DNA of 64,000 nt from Mycobacterium marinum. GTDB taxonomy: Bacteria; Actinomycetota; Actinomycetes; Mycobacteriales; Mycobacteriaceae. The stretch spans positions 2,604,001 through 2,668,000 of the forward strand of contig NZ_CP024190.1 in the NCBI RefSeq assembly GCF_003391395.1, in the 5' to 3' direction. The notes beneath the pieces were generated by a model, which ran no database searches, was not told the origin of the DNA, and saw nothing but the letters and a program-made list of their open reading frames with translations. Position 1 is the first letter of the stretch. Each line of letters starts with the position of its first letter. Positions 43,372-51,486 of this stretch are shown here, piece after piece. The position numbers were made by a program, and so were the translations under genes.

Positions 43372-45129
43372 GTGGTTGAGTCTTCGCTTCCGGCCGTATT
43401 GCGCGAGCGTGCCAGTTTGGTGCCTAACCAGACGGCGCTGACGTTCGTCGACTATGAGCACGAGTGGGATGGCGTCGAAAAGACGCTGACGTGGGCGCAG
43501 TTGTACCGGAAGGTAATCAACGTTGCCGAACACCTCCGCCAGCATGCCTCGGTCGGTGACCGAGCGGTGATCCTCGCGCCGCAGGGACTCGAGTACATCG
43601 TGGGTTTCCTGGGCGCGTTGCAGGCCGGCATCATCGCGGTTCCGCTATCGGTTCCATATGGCGGCGTCCACGATGAGCGCACCGTTTCGGTCGTGGGTGA
43701 TACAACGCCTTCCGTCATTCTCACGACGTCTTCGGTGATCGACTACGTCCGCGGTTATGGCGAGGCGCAGCCTGGACAATCGGCGCCCTCGATCGTCGAA
43801 CTCGATCTACTGGATCTGGATTCTCGCAGGGGTTCGTCGGGCCGGCCAGGTGCCCGCTCGGCCGCTGACGACGGGTCCAATCCCCTTTATCTGCAGTACA
43901 CCTCGGGTTCCACCCGCACGCCCGCGGGGGTCGTTGTCTCGAACAAGAACCTCTTTGCCAATTTTGAGCAAATCATGGACGGGTACTACCGGGCTTTCGG
44001 GAATGTTGCCCCGCCGGATACCACCGTCGTTTCGTGGCTGCCGTTCTACCACGATATGGGCTTCATCTTGGGGATCGTGTTTCCGGTACTTGCGGGGGTT
44101 CCCGCGGTCCTGACGAGCCCGGTGGGATTCTTGCAGCGACCGGCGCGCTGGATGCACCTACTGGCAAGTAACACGCGGGCATTCAGCGCAGCGCCCAACT
44201 TCGCCTTCGATTTGGCGGCGCGCAAAACTACCGATGCGGACCTGGCCGGGTATGACCTCGGGGGAGTGCTGCATATTCTCAATGGCAGTGAGCGGGTGCA
44301 ACCCGTCACGCTCAAGCGCTTCGCGGATCGATTTGCCCCGTTTAACCTTGATCCCAGGGTGATTCGGCCTTCATATGGCATGGCAGAGGCCACCGTGTAT
44401 GTGGCAACGCGTGCACCGGGTGAACCGCCGAAGATCGTTTCGTTCGACTCGGACAAGCTGCCGGCCGGCGAGGCGAGGCCGAGCCCAGGCGGCACCCCGC
44501 TGGTCAGCTACGGCATTCCCGAGCAACAGACGGTGCGCATCGTGGATCCGGAGACCGCAACAGAGTGTCCGCAGGGCGCGGTCGGCGAGATCTGGGTGCA
44601 AGGCCGAAACGTTGGACTCGGCTATTGGGGTAGGCCTGAGGTATCCGAGGAGATCTTCCGTGCGCGGATAGTCAATCCTCCGGAGGGCACACCCGAGGGG
44701 CCGTGGCTGCGAACAGGGGACTCCGGCTTCTTTTACGACGGAGAGCTTTTCATCATCGGCCGTATCAAGGATCTCTTGATTGTCTACGGTCGCAACCACT
44801 CTCCCGATGACATCGAGGCGACAATCCAAGAGGTCACGCCAGGCCGGTGCGCCGCCATTGCGGTTCCGGGCAGAGGCGCAGGAGCCGAAAAGCTGGTTGC
44901 GATCATCGAACTCAAGAAGCGGGGCGACTCCGATGAGGACGCGACCGACAGTCTGAATGTGGTGAAGCGCGAGGTTATTTCGGCTATCTCGAAGTCGCAC
45001 GGGCTAAGCGTCGCCGATCTGGTCTTGGTCTCGCCCGGATCGATTCCGATCACAACGAGCGGCAAGGTCAGACGGGCGCAGTGCGTTGAGCTCTACCGGC
45101 AGGATGAGTTCACTCGTCTAGACGCGTAG
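43372..45129 (+). CDS. fadD25: long-chain fatty acyl-AMP ligase (FAAL)
   Basis: A 585-residue adenylating enzyme. YTSGSTRTPAGV is the P-loop, SYGMAEAT and RTGDSGF the ATP-binding motifs, and GRIKDLLIVYGRNHSP the hinge/C-terminal region; the final lysine motif is SGKVRRA. FAALs activate fatty acids as acyl-AMP and load them on a PKS rather than making acyl-CoA. It should supply the starter chain for Pks5 and/or Pks5.1. GTG 43372 is supported by AGGGTGA just upstream and by the usual length (M. tuberculosis FadD25 is of similar size as I recall). It is divergent from pks5.1 and convergent with mmpL12. Confidence 0.92.
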   Translation: MVESSLPAVLRERASLVPNQTALTFVDYEHEWDGVEKTLTWAQLYRKVINVAEHLRQHASVGDRAVILAPQGLEYIVGFLGALQAGIIAVPLSVPYGGVHDERTVSVVGDTTPSVILTTSSVIDYVRGYGEAQPGQSAPSIVELDLLDLDSRRGSSGRPGARSAADDGSNPLYLQYTSGSTRTPAGVVVSNKNLFANFEQIMDGYYRAFGNVAPPDTTVVSWLPFYHDMGFILGIVFPVLAGVPAVLTSPVGFLQRPARWMHLLASNTRAFSAAPNFAFDLAARKTTDADLAGYDLGGVLHILNGSERVQPVTLKRFADRFAPFNLDPRVIRPSYGMAEATVYVATRAPGEPPKIVSFDSDKLPAGEARPSPGGTPLVSYGIPEQQTVRIVDPETATECPQGAVGEIWVQGRNVGLGYWGRPEVSEEIFRARIVNPPEGTPEGPWLRTGDSGFFYDGELFIIGRIKDLLIVYGRNHSPDDIEATIQEVTPGRCAAIAVPGRGAGAEKLVAIIELKKRGDSDEDATDSLNVVKREVISAISKSHGLSVADLVLVSPGSIPITTSGKVRRAQCVELYRQDEFTRLDA

Positions 45130-45146
45130 CCGCCGGACCGGAAGTG

Positions 45147-45180
45147 CCATCGGGGAGGACTACCTGTCTGCCCCTGATGG
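45147..45180 (+). terminator. hairpin after fadD25
   Basis: CCATC-GGGG (45147-45155) can pair with CCCC-TGATGG (45171-45180), nine base pairs with one bulged A, around a 15-base loop. It starts 18 bp after the fadD25 stop. No U-tract follows, as is common in mycobacteria. The rest of the convergent gap to 45397 shows nothing recognisable. Confidence 0.4.
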
Positions 45181-45397
45181 CGCCGCGCTTTGCCTGCTAT
45201 TCGGTATACCGCGACGGGAGCGCTATCGCGCCGACGGGCTAATGGGTAGTTCGGCGGATCAGCTGCGCCTTGCCCGTCAGGCCAATTGAGGTGTGGCTGC
45301 TAGGCCGAATCTTAGGCCTGGAACGACTTTGGATCGGTCTCGGATCGGCCGGCTCTTGCTTTGGCAGTTGTCAGGATCGCTTGTGCGAGCGTGACAT

Positions 45398-48300
45398 TCA
45401 CCGCTTGATCAGCAGGTCACGCTGATTGGACGGCCCGAAAAGCGGTAGCGCGTGGCCTTCGTCAGCATCGTCAATGTCGCCGCTGGTGGATCCGTTGGTG
45501 GCGCCGTTGGTGCCGTGCTCGTTGGTGGCTCCGTTGGCGCCGTTGGTGGCTCCGTTACTCGCGCCGTTGGTGGCTCCGTTGGTGCCGTTGCCGTTGCCGT
45601 TGCCGTTGGTGTGGCCGTTGGTGCCGTGCCCGTTGGTGGCTCCGTTGGTGCCGTGGCCGTTGGTGCCATTGGTGGAGCCGTTCCCGTTGGTGCCGTTGGT
45701 GGAGCCATTGCCGTTGGTGTGGCCGTTGGTGCCGTTTGTGGCTCCGTTACTCGCGCCGTTGGTGGCTCCGTTGGTGCCGTTGCCGTTGCCGTTGGTGTGG
45801 CCGTTGGTGCCGTGCCCGTTGGTGGCTCCGTTGGTGCCGTGGCCGTTGGTGCCGTTGGTGTGGCCGTTCCCGTTGGTGCCGTTGGTGGAGCCATTGCCGT
45901 TGGTGCCGTTGGTGGTGCCGTTGGTGCCGTGGCCATTGGTGCCGTTGGTGCCGTTCGTGCCGTTGGTGTGGCCGTTGCCGTTGGTGCCGTTGGTGCCGTT
46001 GGTGCCGTGGCCGTTCGTGCCGTTGGTGTGGCCGTTCCCGTTGGTGTGGCCGCTCCCGTTGGTGTGGCCGTTCCCGTTGGTGTGGCCGTTCCCGTTGGTG
46101 TGGCCGTTCCCGTTGGTGTGGCCGTTCCCATTGCCATTGGTGGTGCCGTTGGGCACCCGGAACTCCGTGGTGTCGCCGAGCCCGATCAGCTGTAGTTGCT
46201 TGCAGTCCGCGCCCGAACCGTTTGTGGTCCCGTCACCGTTACTTGTGGCGCCGTCACCGTTGTGCAGTGCTGGATCGATCGGTGTCAGCTCGCGCGGTAG
46301 CCGAATCGAGCCAAACAAGGGCAGCGCGTGCTCCTGCAGACTCTCGTAGTCATCGTTGGTGATCGGAATGTCCGGCCACGCGGGCTTCCTGACGCGCTTC
46401 CTAGTGCCCGGCTTCGACACGAGTTCGCCGCGCTTCTTGACCGCGGTCGATGGGCGCTTGGTAGTCGTCGTTGAGGCCTTCGCAGTGACGGCGGCACGTT
46501 GCTTGGCGGGCCCGAGGCTCTTGAGCCGGTTGAGCAGGTTGGGCTTGCGACTGCCGGCCCGTTGGTAGACCCGCCGTCGAGTTGAACTTGCTCCGATCTT
46601 CGAAGGCCACCAGTTGGCTTGTCCCAGCATCGCAGCCATTGCCGGGACGGTGACGCTGCGCACCAGGAAGGTGTCGATCAAGATGCCCGACCCGATGATG
46701 AAGCCGGCTTCGACCATGGTGGTGATACTGGCAGCGAGCAGCCCGAACATCGACGCGGCGAAGATGAGGCCTGCCGAGGTGATGACACCGCCAGTCGAGC
46801 CCACTGTGCGGATAACGCCCACCCGAACACCGTGTGGTGATTCGTCACGTATTCGGGAAATGAGCAGCATGTTGTAGTCGGCGCCGACCGCGACCAACAA
46901 GATGAAGGAGAGCCCGGGCAGGCTCCAGTGCAGATCCTTGCCAAGGATCAGCTGGAAGACGATGACGCCCAAGCCCAACGCGGACAAGAACGAAACCAGC
47001 ACTGAACCGATGAGATACAGCGGCGCGACGATCGCACGCAGCAGAATGACCAGGATCAAGAAGACGATGAGGATGGTCGCGAAGACGATGAACTGAATGT
47101 CGTGGTTGTAGTAGTCGCGGGTGTCGCTGAGGCCGGTCGGAATCCCAACCATCGAGATCGTGGCGTCCGACAGCTCGGAGTTCGGTTGGGCATCGTGGGC
47201 CACGTCGAGGATCTCGTCGACCTGATCCATTGCCGCGGTCGTGAATGGATTGAGCGCGCTTTGGACGAGATACCGTGCCCCATGCCCGTCGGGCGAAATG
47301 AAAATTTGTGCGGCCTTCTTGAACTCGTCTTTGGCCAGGGCCTCGGGCGGGATGTTGAAACCGGCCATCGAGGGCTTGTTGGCATCGTGCTTCATCTGCA
47401 ACAAGAAGTCCGAGGCCTCGTCGAGCCCGGTACCCATCCTCTTGGTCTGCTTGACCAGCTCGTTGACGCCCTGAGCGATTGCCCGGCTGCCCTGGGCAAG
47501 AGCGCTAGCGCCTTGCTGCATCTGATTCAGCTGGTTTTGCATGCCGTCAATGGAGCGCAACAGCTTGACGGCTTGATTGAGGTTGGTCTCCAGTTTGGCG
47601 ATCGTCTGGGCAACGGTTTGGAACTCTTGAGTCTGCTGCAGGGTGCGACCGAGCGCGGTGATGCTGCTCAGACTCCCGCTGGTCTGCGCGGCGACTAGTG
47701 CTTGCAGCTGCGAACGGGCGGCCGCGCAGGCCGGATCCGCGTTGCACTGTGGGCTAGCATTCAGCGCCGAGACGATTGGGCCAACCCAGGCGACCACATT
47801 GGATACGTCGACCATATTGGAGGTAAGCGCGTCGCCGAGGGCGCGCATGCGGCCCACCAGCTTGGCCGTTTGGTCCAAAGCGTTGAGCGTCTTGTCGCCG
47901 CCAATGAGCTTCTTCATTGTCACGAGAAGATCGACCAACGCGCCCGCGTTGGCGACCGACTCGGTGACCTCATCGCGCACTCCCGCGAGGGCGTCGGCCA
48001 GCTGGTTGGAACCGTCGGCCAACTGGTCTAGCTCGCCCCCGTGGTCCTCGATCGCGGAAGACGCTTCGTCGAGTTTGCTGCCGACTTCACCGGCCTGGTA
48101 GGAGACCTTGGTTTGCTCGAGCGGCTCTCCATTGGGCCGGGTCAGACCGCGGATCGCGATGATGTTGGGCAGCTGGCTTACCCGGCTGACCATCAATTCC
48201 AGGTCGGCAAGGGCCGTTGGGCTCCGCAAATCGTGTGGTGACTTGATGAACAGCATCATCGGAGTCATCATGTTCTGCGGAAAGTGGCGATCCATCGCGT

Positions 48301-49612
48301 TGTATCCGGCGACGCTATCGACGTCCTCCGGCAATGCTTTGAGATCGTCATAGTTGAAGCGCACCAGCAACGTGCTGCTGGCCAGAATTGCCAGCACGAT
48401 CAGGCTGCCGATCAGGTGGACCCGGGGCCGCCGCACAATTCGCGTTCCCAGAATCCGCCAGAACCGATGGGTCAGGTCGCGGCGCGGCTTGATCCAACCA
48501 CGCCGCCCGATGAGCACCAATATGGACGGCAGCAGCGTGATCGCGGCAACGAACGCGATGATGATTGAGATGGAAATAGCCGGCCCGATACTTGCGAAAA
48601 TGGCCAGCTTGGAGAAAACCATCGCAAGAAACGTGACCGCGACCGTGGCCGCCGACGCGGCGATCACCTTGCCGATGGACATCATGGCGTTCTTGACCGC
48701 GAGGTCCGAGTCCTGGCCTTTACGCACGTAATCGTGATAGCGGCTGATCAGAAAGACGGCGTAGTCCGTTCCGGCGCCGATCATGACGGCGGTCATGAAC
48801 ACGATGGTCTGCATCTGCACGTCCAGGCCGATTTTTGACAGGCCGGACAAGACGCCCTGCGCAGTCGCAAGGGACAGGCCGATAGTCGCCAGTGGTACCA
48901 GCATCGTGACGATATTTCGGTAAACCATCAACAGAATGACGAGCACGCTGACTGCGGTACCGATTTCGATTATGTGTGTGTCTTCTTGCCCAATAGTGAC
49001 AAGGTCGGCCACGGTGGCCACCGCTCCGGCATAGTGGGCGGTCAACGTGGATCCGGCAAGAGCCTCTTTGACGAGTTCCTTGATTTTCTTATACGCCGAC
49101 TGAGTGGCGGGATCGTCCTGGCTCGTCTTGAACATGACGGGCAAGTTCCAGGCTTTGTTGTCCTTGCTCGCCAGCACTTCGCGCAGCGGCGGATTACTGA
49201 TGAAGTCCTGCACCGAATACTTCTCGGCCCGCAGCTTTTCGACCAGCTTTGTGTACGCGGCCAAGTCGCCCGGACCAAGGCCATTTTCGTCGGTCAGGAT
49301 CACCAACAGCTGCGAGCCGTCGCTGGGGTCTTCCTTGGGTTTGCTGCCCGGCTTGGCCTTGGCGTCTTTCTTGGTGCTCTTCCCCTCGAACGTCTTGGCC
49401 ATTTCTTTGCTGGCCACCATCGTCGGGGCGTCGTCGGGAAGGGCCGCCGAGTTGTTCTTTCCGGCGGCAGCCTCCATCAGCGGTGGGAACATCAGCGCGG
49501 GTATCGCCGCGAGCGAGATCCAGATCGCGATGACAACGAACGGCTTTTGGATGACAAACCTGCTCAGTTTGTCGAAAAAGCCTCCTGCCCGGGCAGCTTC
49601 GGAGTCACTCAT
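45398..49612 (-). CDS. mmpL12: MmpL-family (RND) lipid transporter with long Asn-Gly repeat tail
   Basis: A ~1,404-residue inner-membrane transporter. It has two MmpL halves, each with TM1, a periplasmic domain and TM2-6. The proton-relay Asp-Tyr pairs are seen in GAGTDYAVFLISRYHDYV (near residue 283) and VAVGADYNMLLISRIRDE. The first periplasmic domain has a Lys-rich insert (KSTKKDAKAKPG). The second contains coiled-coil-like Gln/Asn heptads. The cytosolic tail is basic, then a ~215-residue repeat of NG-T/H/S, then HALPLFG and LLIKR. M. tuberculosis MmpL12 is, as I recall, ~1,146 residues, so the tail is an extension. ATG 49612 is preferred over GTG 49624. Probable role: export of the LOS. 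Confidence 0.92.
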   Translation of the reverse strand: MSDSEAARAGGFFDKLSRFVIQKPFVVIAIWISLAAIPALMFPPLMEAAAGKNNSAALPDDAPTMVASKEMAKTFEGKSTKKDAKAKPGSKPKEDPSDGSQLLVILTDENGLGPGDLAAYTKLVEKLRAEKYSVQDFISNPPLREVLASKDNKAWNLPVMFKTSQDDPATQSAYKKIKELVKEALAGSTLTAHYAGAVATVADLVTIGQEDTHIIEIGTAVSVLVILLMVYRNIVTMLVPLATIGLSLATAQGVLSGLSKIGLDVQMQTIVFMTAVMIGAGTDYAVFLISRYHDYVRKGQDSDLAVKNAMMSIGKVIAASAATVAVTFLAMVFSKLAIFASIGPAISISIIIAFVAAITLLPSILVLIGRRGWIKPRRDLTHRFWRILGTRIVRRPRVHLIGSLIVLAILASSTLLVRFNYDDLKALPEDVDSVAGYNAMDRHFPQNMMTPMMLFIKSPHDLRSPTALADLELMVSRVSQLPNIIAIRGLTRPNGEPLEQTKVSYQAGEVGSKLDEASSAIEDHGGELDQLADGSNQLADALAGVRDEVTESVANAGALVDLLVTMKKLIGGDKTLNALDQTAKLVGRMRALGDALTSNMVDVSNVVAWVGPIVSALNASPQCNADPACAAARSQLQALVAAQTSGSLSSITALGRTLQQTQEFQTVAQTIAKLETNLNQAVKLLRSIDGMQNQLNQMQQGASALAQGSRAIAQGVNELVKQTKRMGTGLDEASDFLLQMKHDANKPSMAGFNIPPEALAKDEFKKAAQIFISPDGHGARYLVQSALNPFTTAAMDQVDEILDVAHDAQPNSELSDATISMVGIPTGLSDTRDYYNHDIQFIVFATILIVFLILVILLRAIVAPLYLIGSVLVSFLSALGLGVIVFQLILGKDLHWSLPGLSFILLVAVGADYNMLLISRIRDESPHGVRVGVIRTVGSTGGVITSAGLIFAASMFGLLAASITTMVEAGFIIGSGILIDTFLVRSVTVPAMAAMLGQANWWPSKIGASSTRRRVYQRAGSRKPNLLNRLKSLGPAKQRAAVTAKASTTTTKRPSTAVKKRGELVSKPGTRKRVRKPAWPDIPITNDDYESLQEHALPLFGSIRLPRELTPIDPALHNGDGATSNGDGTTNGSGADCKQLQLIGLGDTTEFRVPNGTTNGNGNGHTNGNGHTNGNGHTNGNGHTNGSGHTNGNGHTNGTNGHGTNGTNGTNGNGHTNGTNGTNGTNGHGTNGTTNGTNGNGSTNGTNGNGHTNGTNGHGTNGATNGHGTNGHTNGNGNGTNGATNGASNGATNGTNGHTNGNGSTNGTNGNGSTNGTNGHGTNGATNGHGTNGHTNGNGNGNGTNGATNGASNGATNGANGATNEHGTNGATNGSTSGDIDDADEGHALPLFGPSNQRDLLIKR
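45500..46150 (-). repeat. in-frame Asn-Gly-rich minisatellite in the mmpL12 3' end
   Basis: On the coding strand the region is built from AAC-GGC/GGT dipeptide codons separated by Thr, His, Ser or Ala codons. Two scales are visible: an 18-bp unit encoding HTNGNG repeated about seven times near 46020-46130 (one copy HTNGSG), and a ~192-bp higher-order unit whose distinctive GCTCCGTTACTCGCG (plus strand) occurs at 45549 and 45741, the two copies differing by one 6-bp GCCGTT. All changes are multiples of three. Confidence 0.9.
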
Positions 49613-49997
49613 GGTCGGTCGCACCCGTGAGACGGACAGGCCGGTACCGCCGCACCGTGACGGTGGCGGCGACCATCAGCAAACGTCGTGGCACGTACGT
49701 TTGACTGCCCCACCGCGGTGGGGCTCAGGTGGTGAATCCTGAACCATCGCACGTAGACCCACAGCCCCCCAACATTCATGCCCAATCCCTAATTCAGCAA
49801 GTGAGCAACAGACTATCGGGTTGGGTTGGCGGATGTAGGAAAATCGTGCGGACGTACAAAAAAATTATCTGTCGGCCCTACCAACTTCGGCTGGTCAGGA
49901 TACGCCCACCAGCATCGGAGTGCCACGATGTGACCGGGGGAAGGCGACTGGGTGGGCTATGGCAAACGGGCCGTTGCGGCCCCCTACTAGCGAACTG
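49613..49997. other. intergenic region between mmpL12 and papA4
   Basis: About 385 bp upstream of mmpL12 and downstream of papA4, both on the minus strand. It carries the second copy of the shared element (49846-49864) and should hold the mmpL12 promoter. No coding frame is convincing. Confidence 0.6.
49846..49864 (-). promoter_or_regulatory. shared upstream element, copy 2
   Basis: GTGCGGACGTAC followed by seven A's on the plus strand, the same as 43099-43118. It lies about 235 bp upstream of the mmpL12 start. The surrounding sequence is otherwise different from that near pks5.1, so the match is not simply part of a large duplication. Confidence 0.5.
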
Positions 49998-51434
49998 TCA
50001 CAAGACCTGCGCGATTGCGTCCCAGCGTGCTCCTTCCGCGATCCGCAGATACACCGATTTCATCGTGTCCAGATAGCGCGCCACCGAGTCATACGCGATC
50101 GGATTGTTGGGGAACGACGCCGTTACGGTGGTCTCCTCCTGGAATTTGTTAACCCAGATACAAACTCGCGCGGCGACCCTGCCGTCGCTGAATGCTCTGG
50201 CATTGATCCGGTCCAGCTGCATCGCGACGACACCCGAAAGTGGTGGTACGCCTCCATCTAGGAACGACACCATTGGAAAGCCGCCCCGAGGGGGCGGCTT
50301 TTTGAGCCAGGGGGCCAGTTCCAATACCCGCTCAAACGGCACGTTTGCCAGATGCGCGCTTGCGTCGAAATTGGCCTGGGCGCCGCGCACCGTCTCATCG
50401 AAGGACGAAGCGACCGCGACGGTGAAGGGAATGTGGCCGACGAACCAGCCGGTGGTCATGAACTCCGCGGGAGTGCTGCGGGTGCTGGTGGGAGTTACCG
50501 CGTAATAGGTGCGTGAGCCGGTGAGTTCGTATTCGGCCAGCGCCGCGCACGCGAATACGCCGCCGCTGAAGCGCGCGCCGGCGCTGGTGCAGGCGGCTTC
50601 GAAACGGGCGGTCTGACCTGCGTCCATCAGTTGCAGCGAGAGCAACTCGCCCGTATCGACCAGTGATAGGTCACCGAGTGGCAGCGGGAAGGACGGCAGC
50701 GCCCCGTCGTTGCTCTCAAAGAAGTCGATCCACTGTCGTACCTCGGGGGATTCCAGGGTCAAGGCTGAGGTGTACGCATGCTCGCGCAGGCAGTACTCGC
50801 CGTAACTGCCGGCCTCGGGCAGCGAGATCGGCGCTCCGCCGTCGGCCAGCGTGTTGTACATCGCCTCGATCTCCCAGAACACGGCGCTGATAAACATGGC
50901 GTCGACGTTGAGATGGTCGACACTGACGCAAAAGGTGAAGTGATCGTCACGCTGAATGATTGCGAATCGGAAGCAATCCCATTCCAGCGGTCCCGGTGTG
51001 GCCAAAATGTAATCTTGCCATTGTTTTGGCGACATGTCGCCGTGTTCGATCGGCGTTAGCTCGATATCGTTCGGATCGGTGAGGGTATGCCGGGCGATGC
51101 GGTTTGATTCGGTGAATTCGAACCAACTGCGATAAGTGTCGTGGCGACGAAGATGGGAGTTGATGACGTAGGTCATCGCGCGGATATCGCATTCGCCCGG
51201 GATGTCCATGGCCGCGACCACCAGTCGCGACATGTCGTGACCACGAGCGGTCTGCTCGGCGAAGCCGCGCAGGTGGCGGGCTTGGATATGGCTCGGCGGC
51301 ACGGTGCTGACGGGTGCTTGCCGTACTTTTTCGAGCGTTGCCGACGAAGGTTGCCAACGCCAAACTAATCCCGGAGCCGGGACCCAATTACTTACGGTCT
51401 CCAGCCCCACATTGCCCAAGACGACCAATTTCAC
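49998..51434 (-). CDS. papA4: polyketide-associated acyltransferase
   Basis: A 478-residue member of the condensation-domain acyltransferases. His174 and Asp178 in VDHLNVD form the HxxxD catalytic motif, and the C-terminal half has the usual SFLDGG and IWVNKF region. Pap enzymes esterify polyketide acyl chains from a PKS to trehalose or another hydroxyl acceptor. The gene begins 52 bp after the pks5 stop on the same strand, so Pks5 product is its likely donor. GTG 51434 gives a protein of normal family length; its ribosome binding site is weak. The symbol follows locus position between mmpL12 and pks5; M. marinum literature may name it papA3 or papA4. Confidence 0.9.
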   Translation of the reverse strand: MKLVVLGNVGLETVSNWVPAPGLVWRWQPSSATLEKVRQAPVSTVPPSHIQARHLRGFAEQTARGHDMSRLVVAAMDIPGECDIRAMTYVINSHLRRHDTYRSWFEFTESNRIARHTLTDPNDIELTPIEHGDMSPKQWQDYILATPGPLEWDCFRFAIIQRDDHFTFCVSVDHLNVDAMFISAVFWEIEAMYNTLADGGAPISLPEAGSYGEYCLREHAYTSALTLESPEVRQWIDFFESNDGALPSFPLPLGDLSLVDTGELLSLQLMDAGQTARFEAACTSAGARFSGGVFACAALAEYELTGSRTYYAVTPTSTRSTPAEFMTTGWFVGHIPFTVAVASSFDETVRGAQANFDASAHLANVPFERVLELAPWLKKPPPRGGFPMVSFLDGGVPPLSGVVAMQLDRINARAFSDGRVAARVCIWVNKFQEETTVTASFPNNPIAYDSVARYLDTMKSVYLRIAEGARWDAIAQVL

Positions 51435-51486
51435 TCCGGTGGGTTTTAGGGTAGGGCCCAGGATATTTCACGGAGCCCGCAAAACC

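Noticed and set aside
45500..46150. Possible CRISPR array
   Set aside because: Units are 6, 9 and 18 bp, in frame within mmpL12, with no unique spacers of constant length and no cas genes.
45426..46349. Long plus-strand frames (up to ~300 codons) antisense to the mmpL12 repeat, one rich in Pro-Leu-Val and one in Gly-Val-Ala
   Set aside because: They are the antisense of the AAC-GGC repeat, which has no stop in several frames by construction, and they lack ribosome binding sites or content beyond the repeat.
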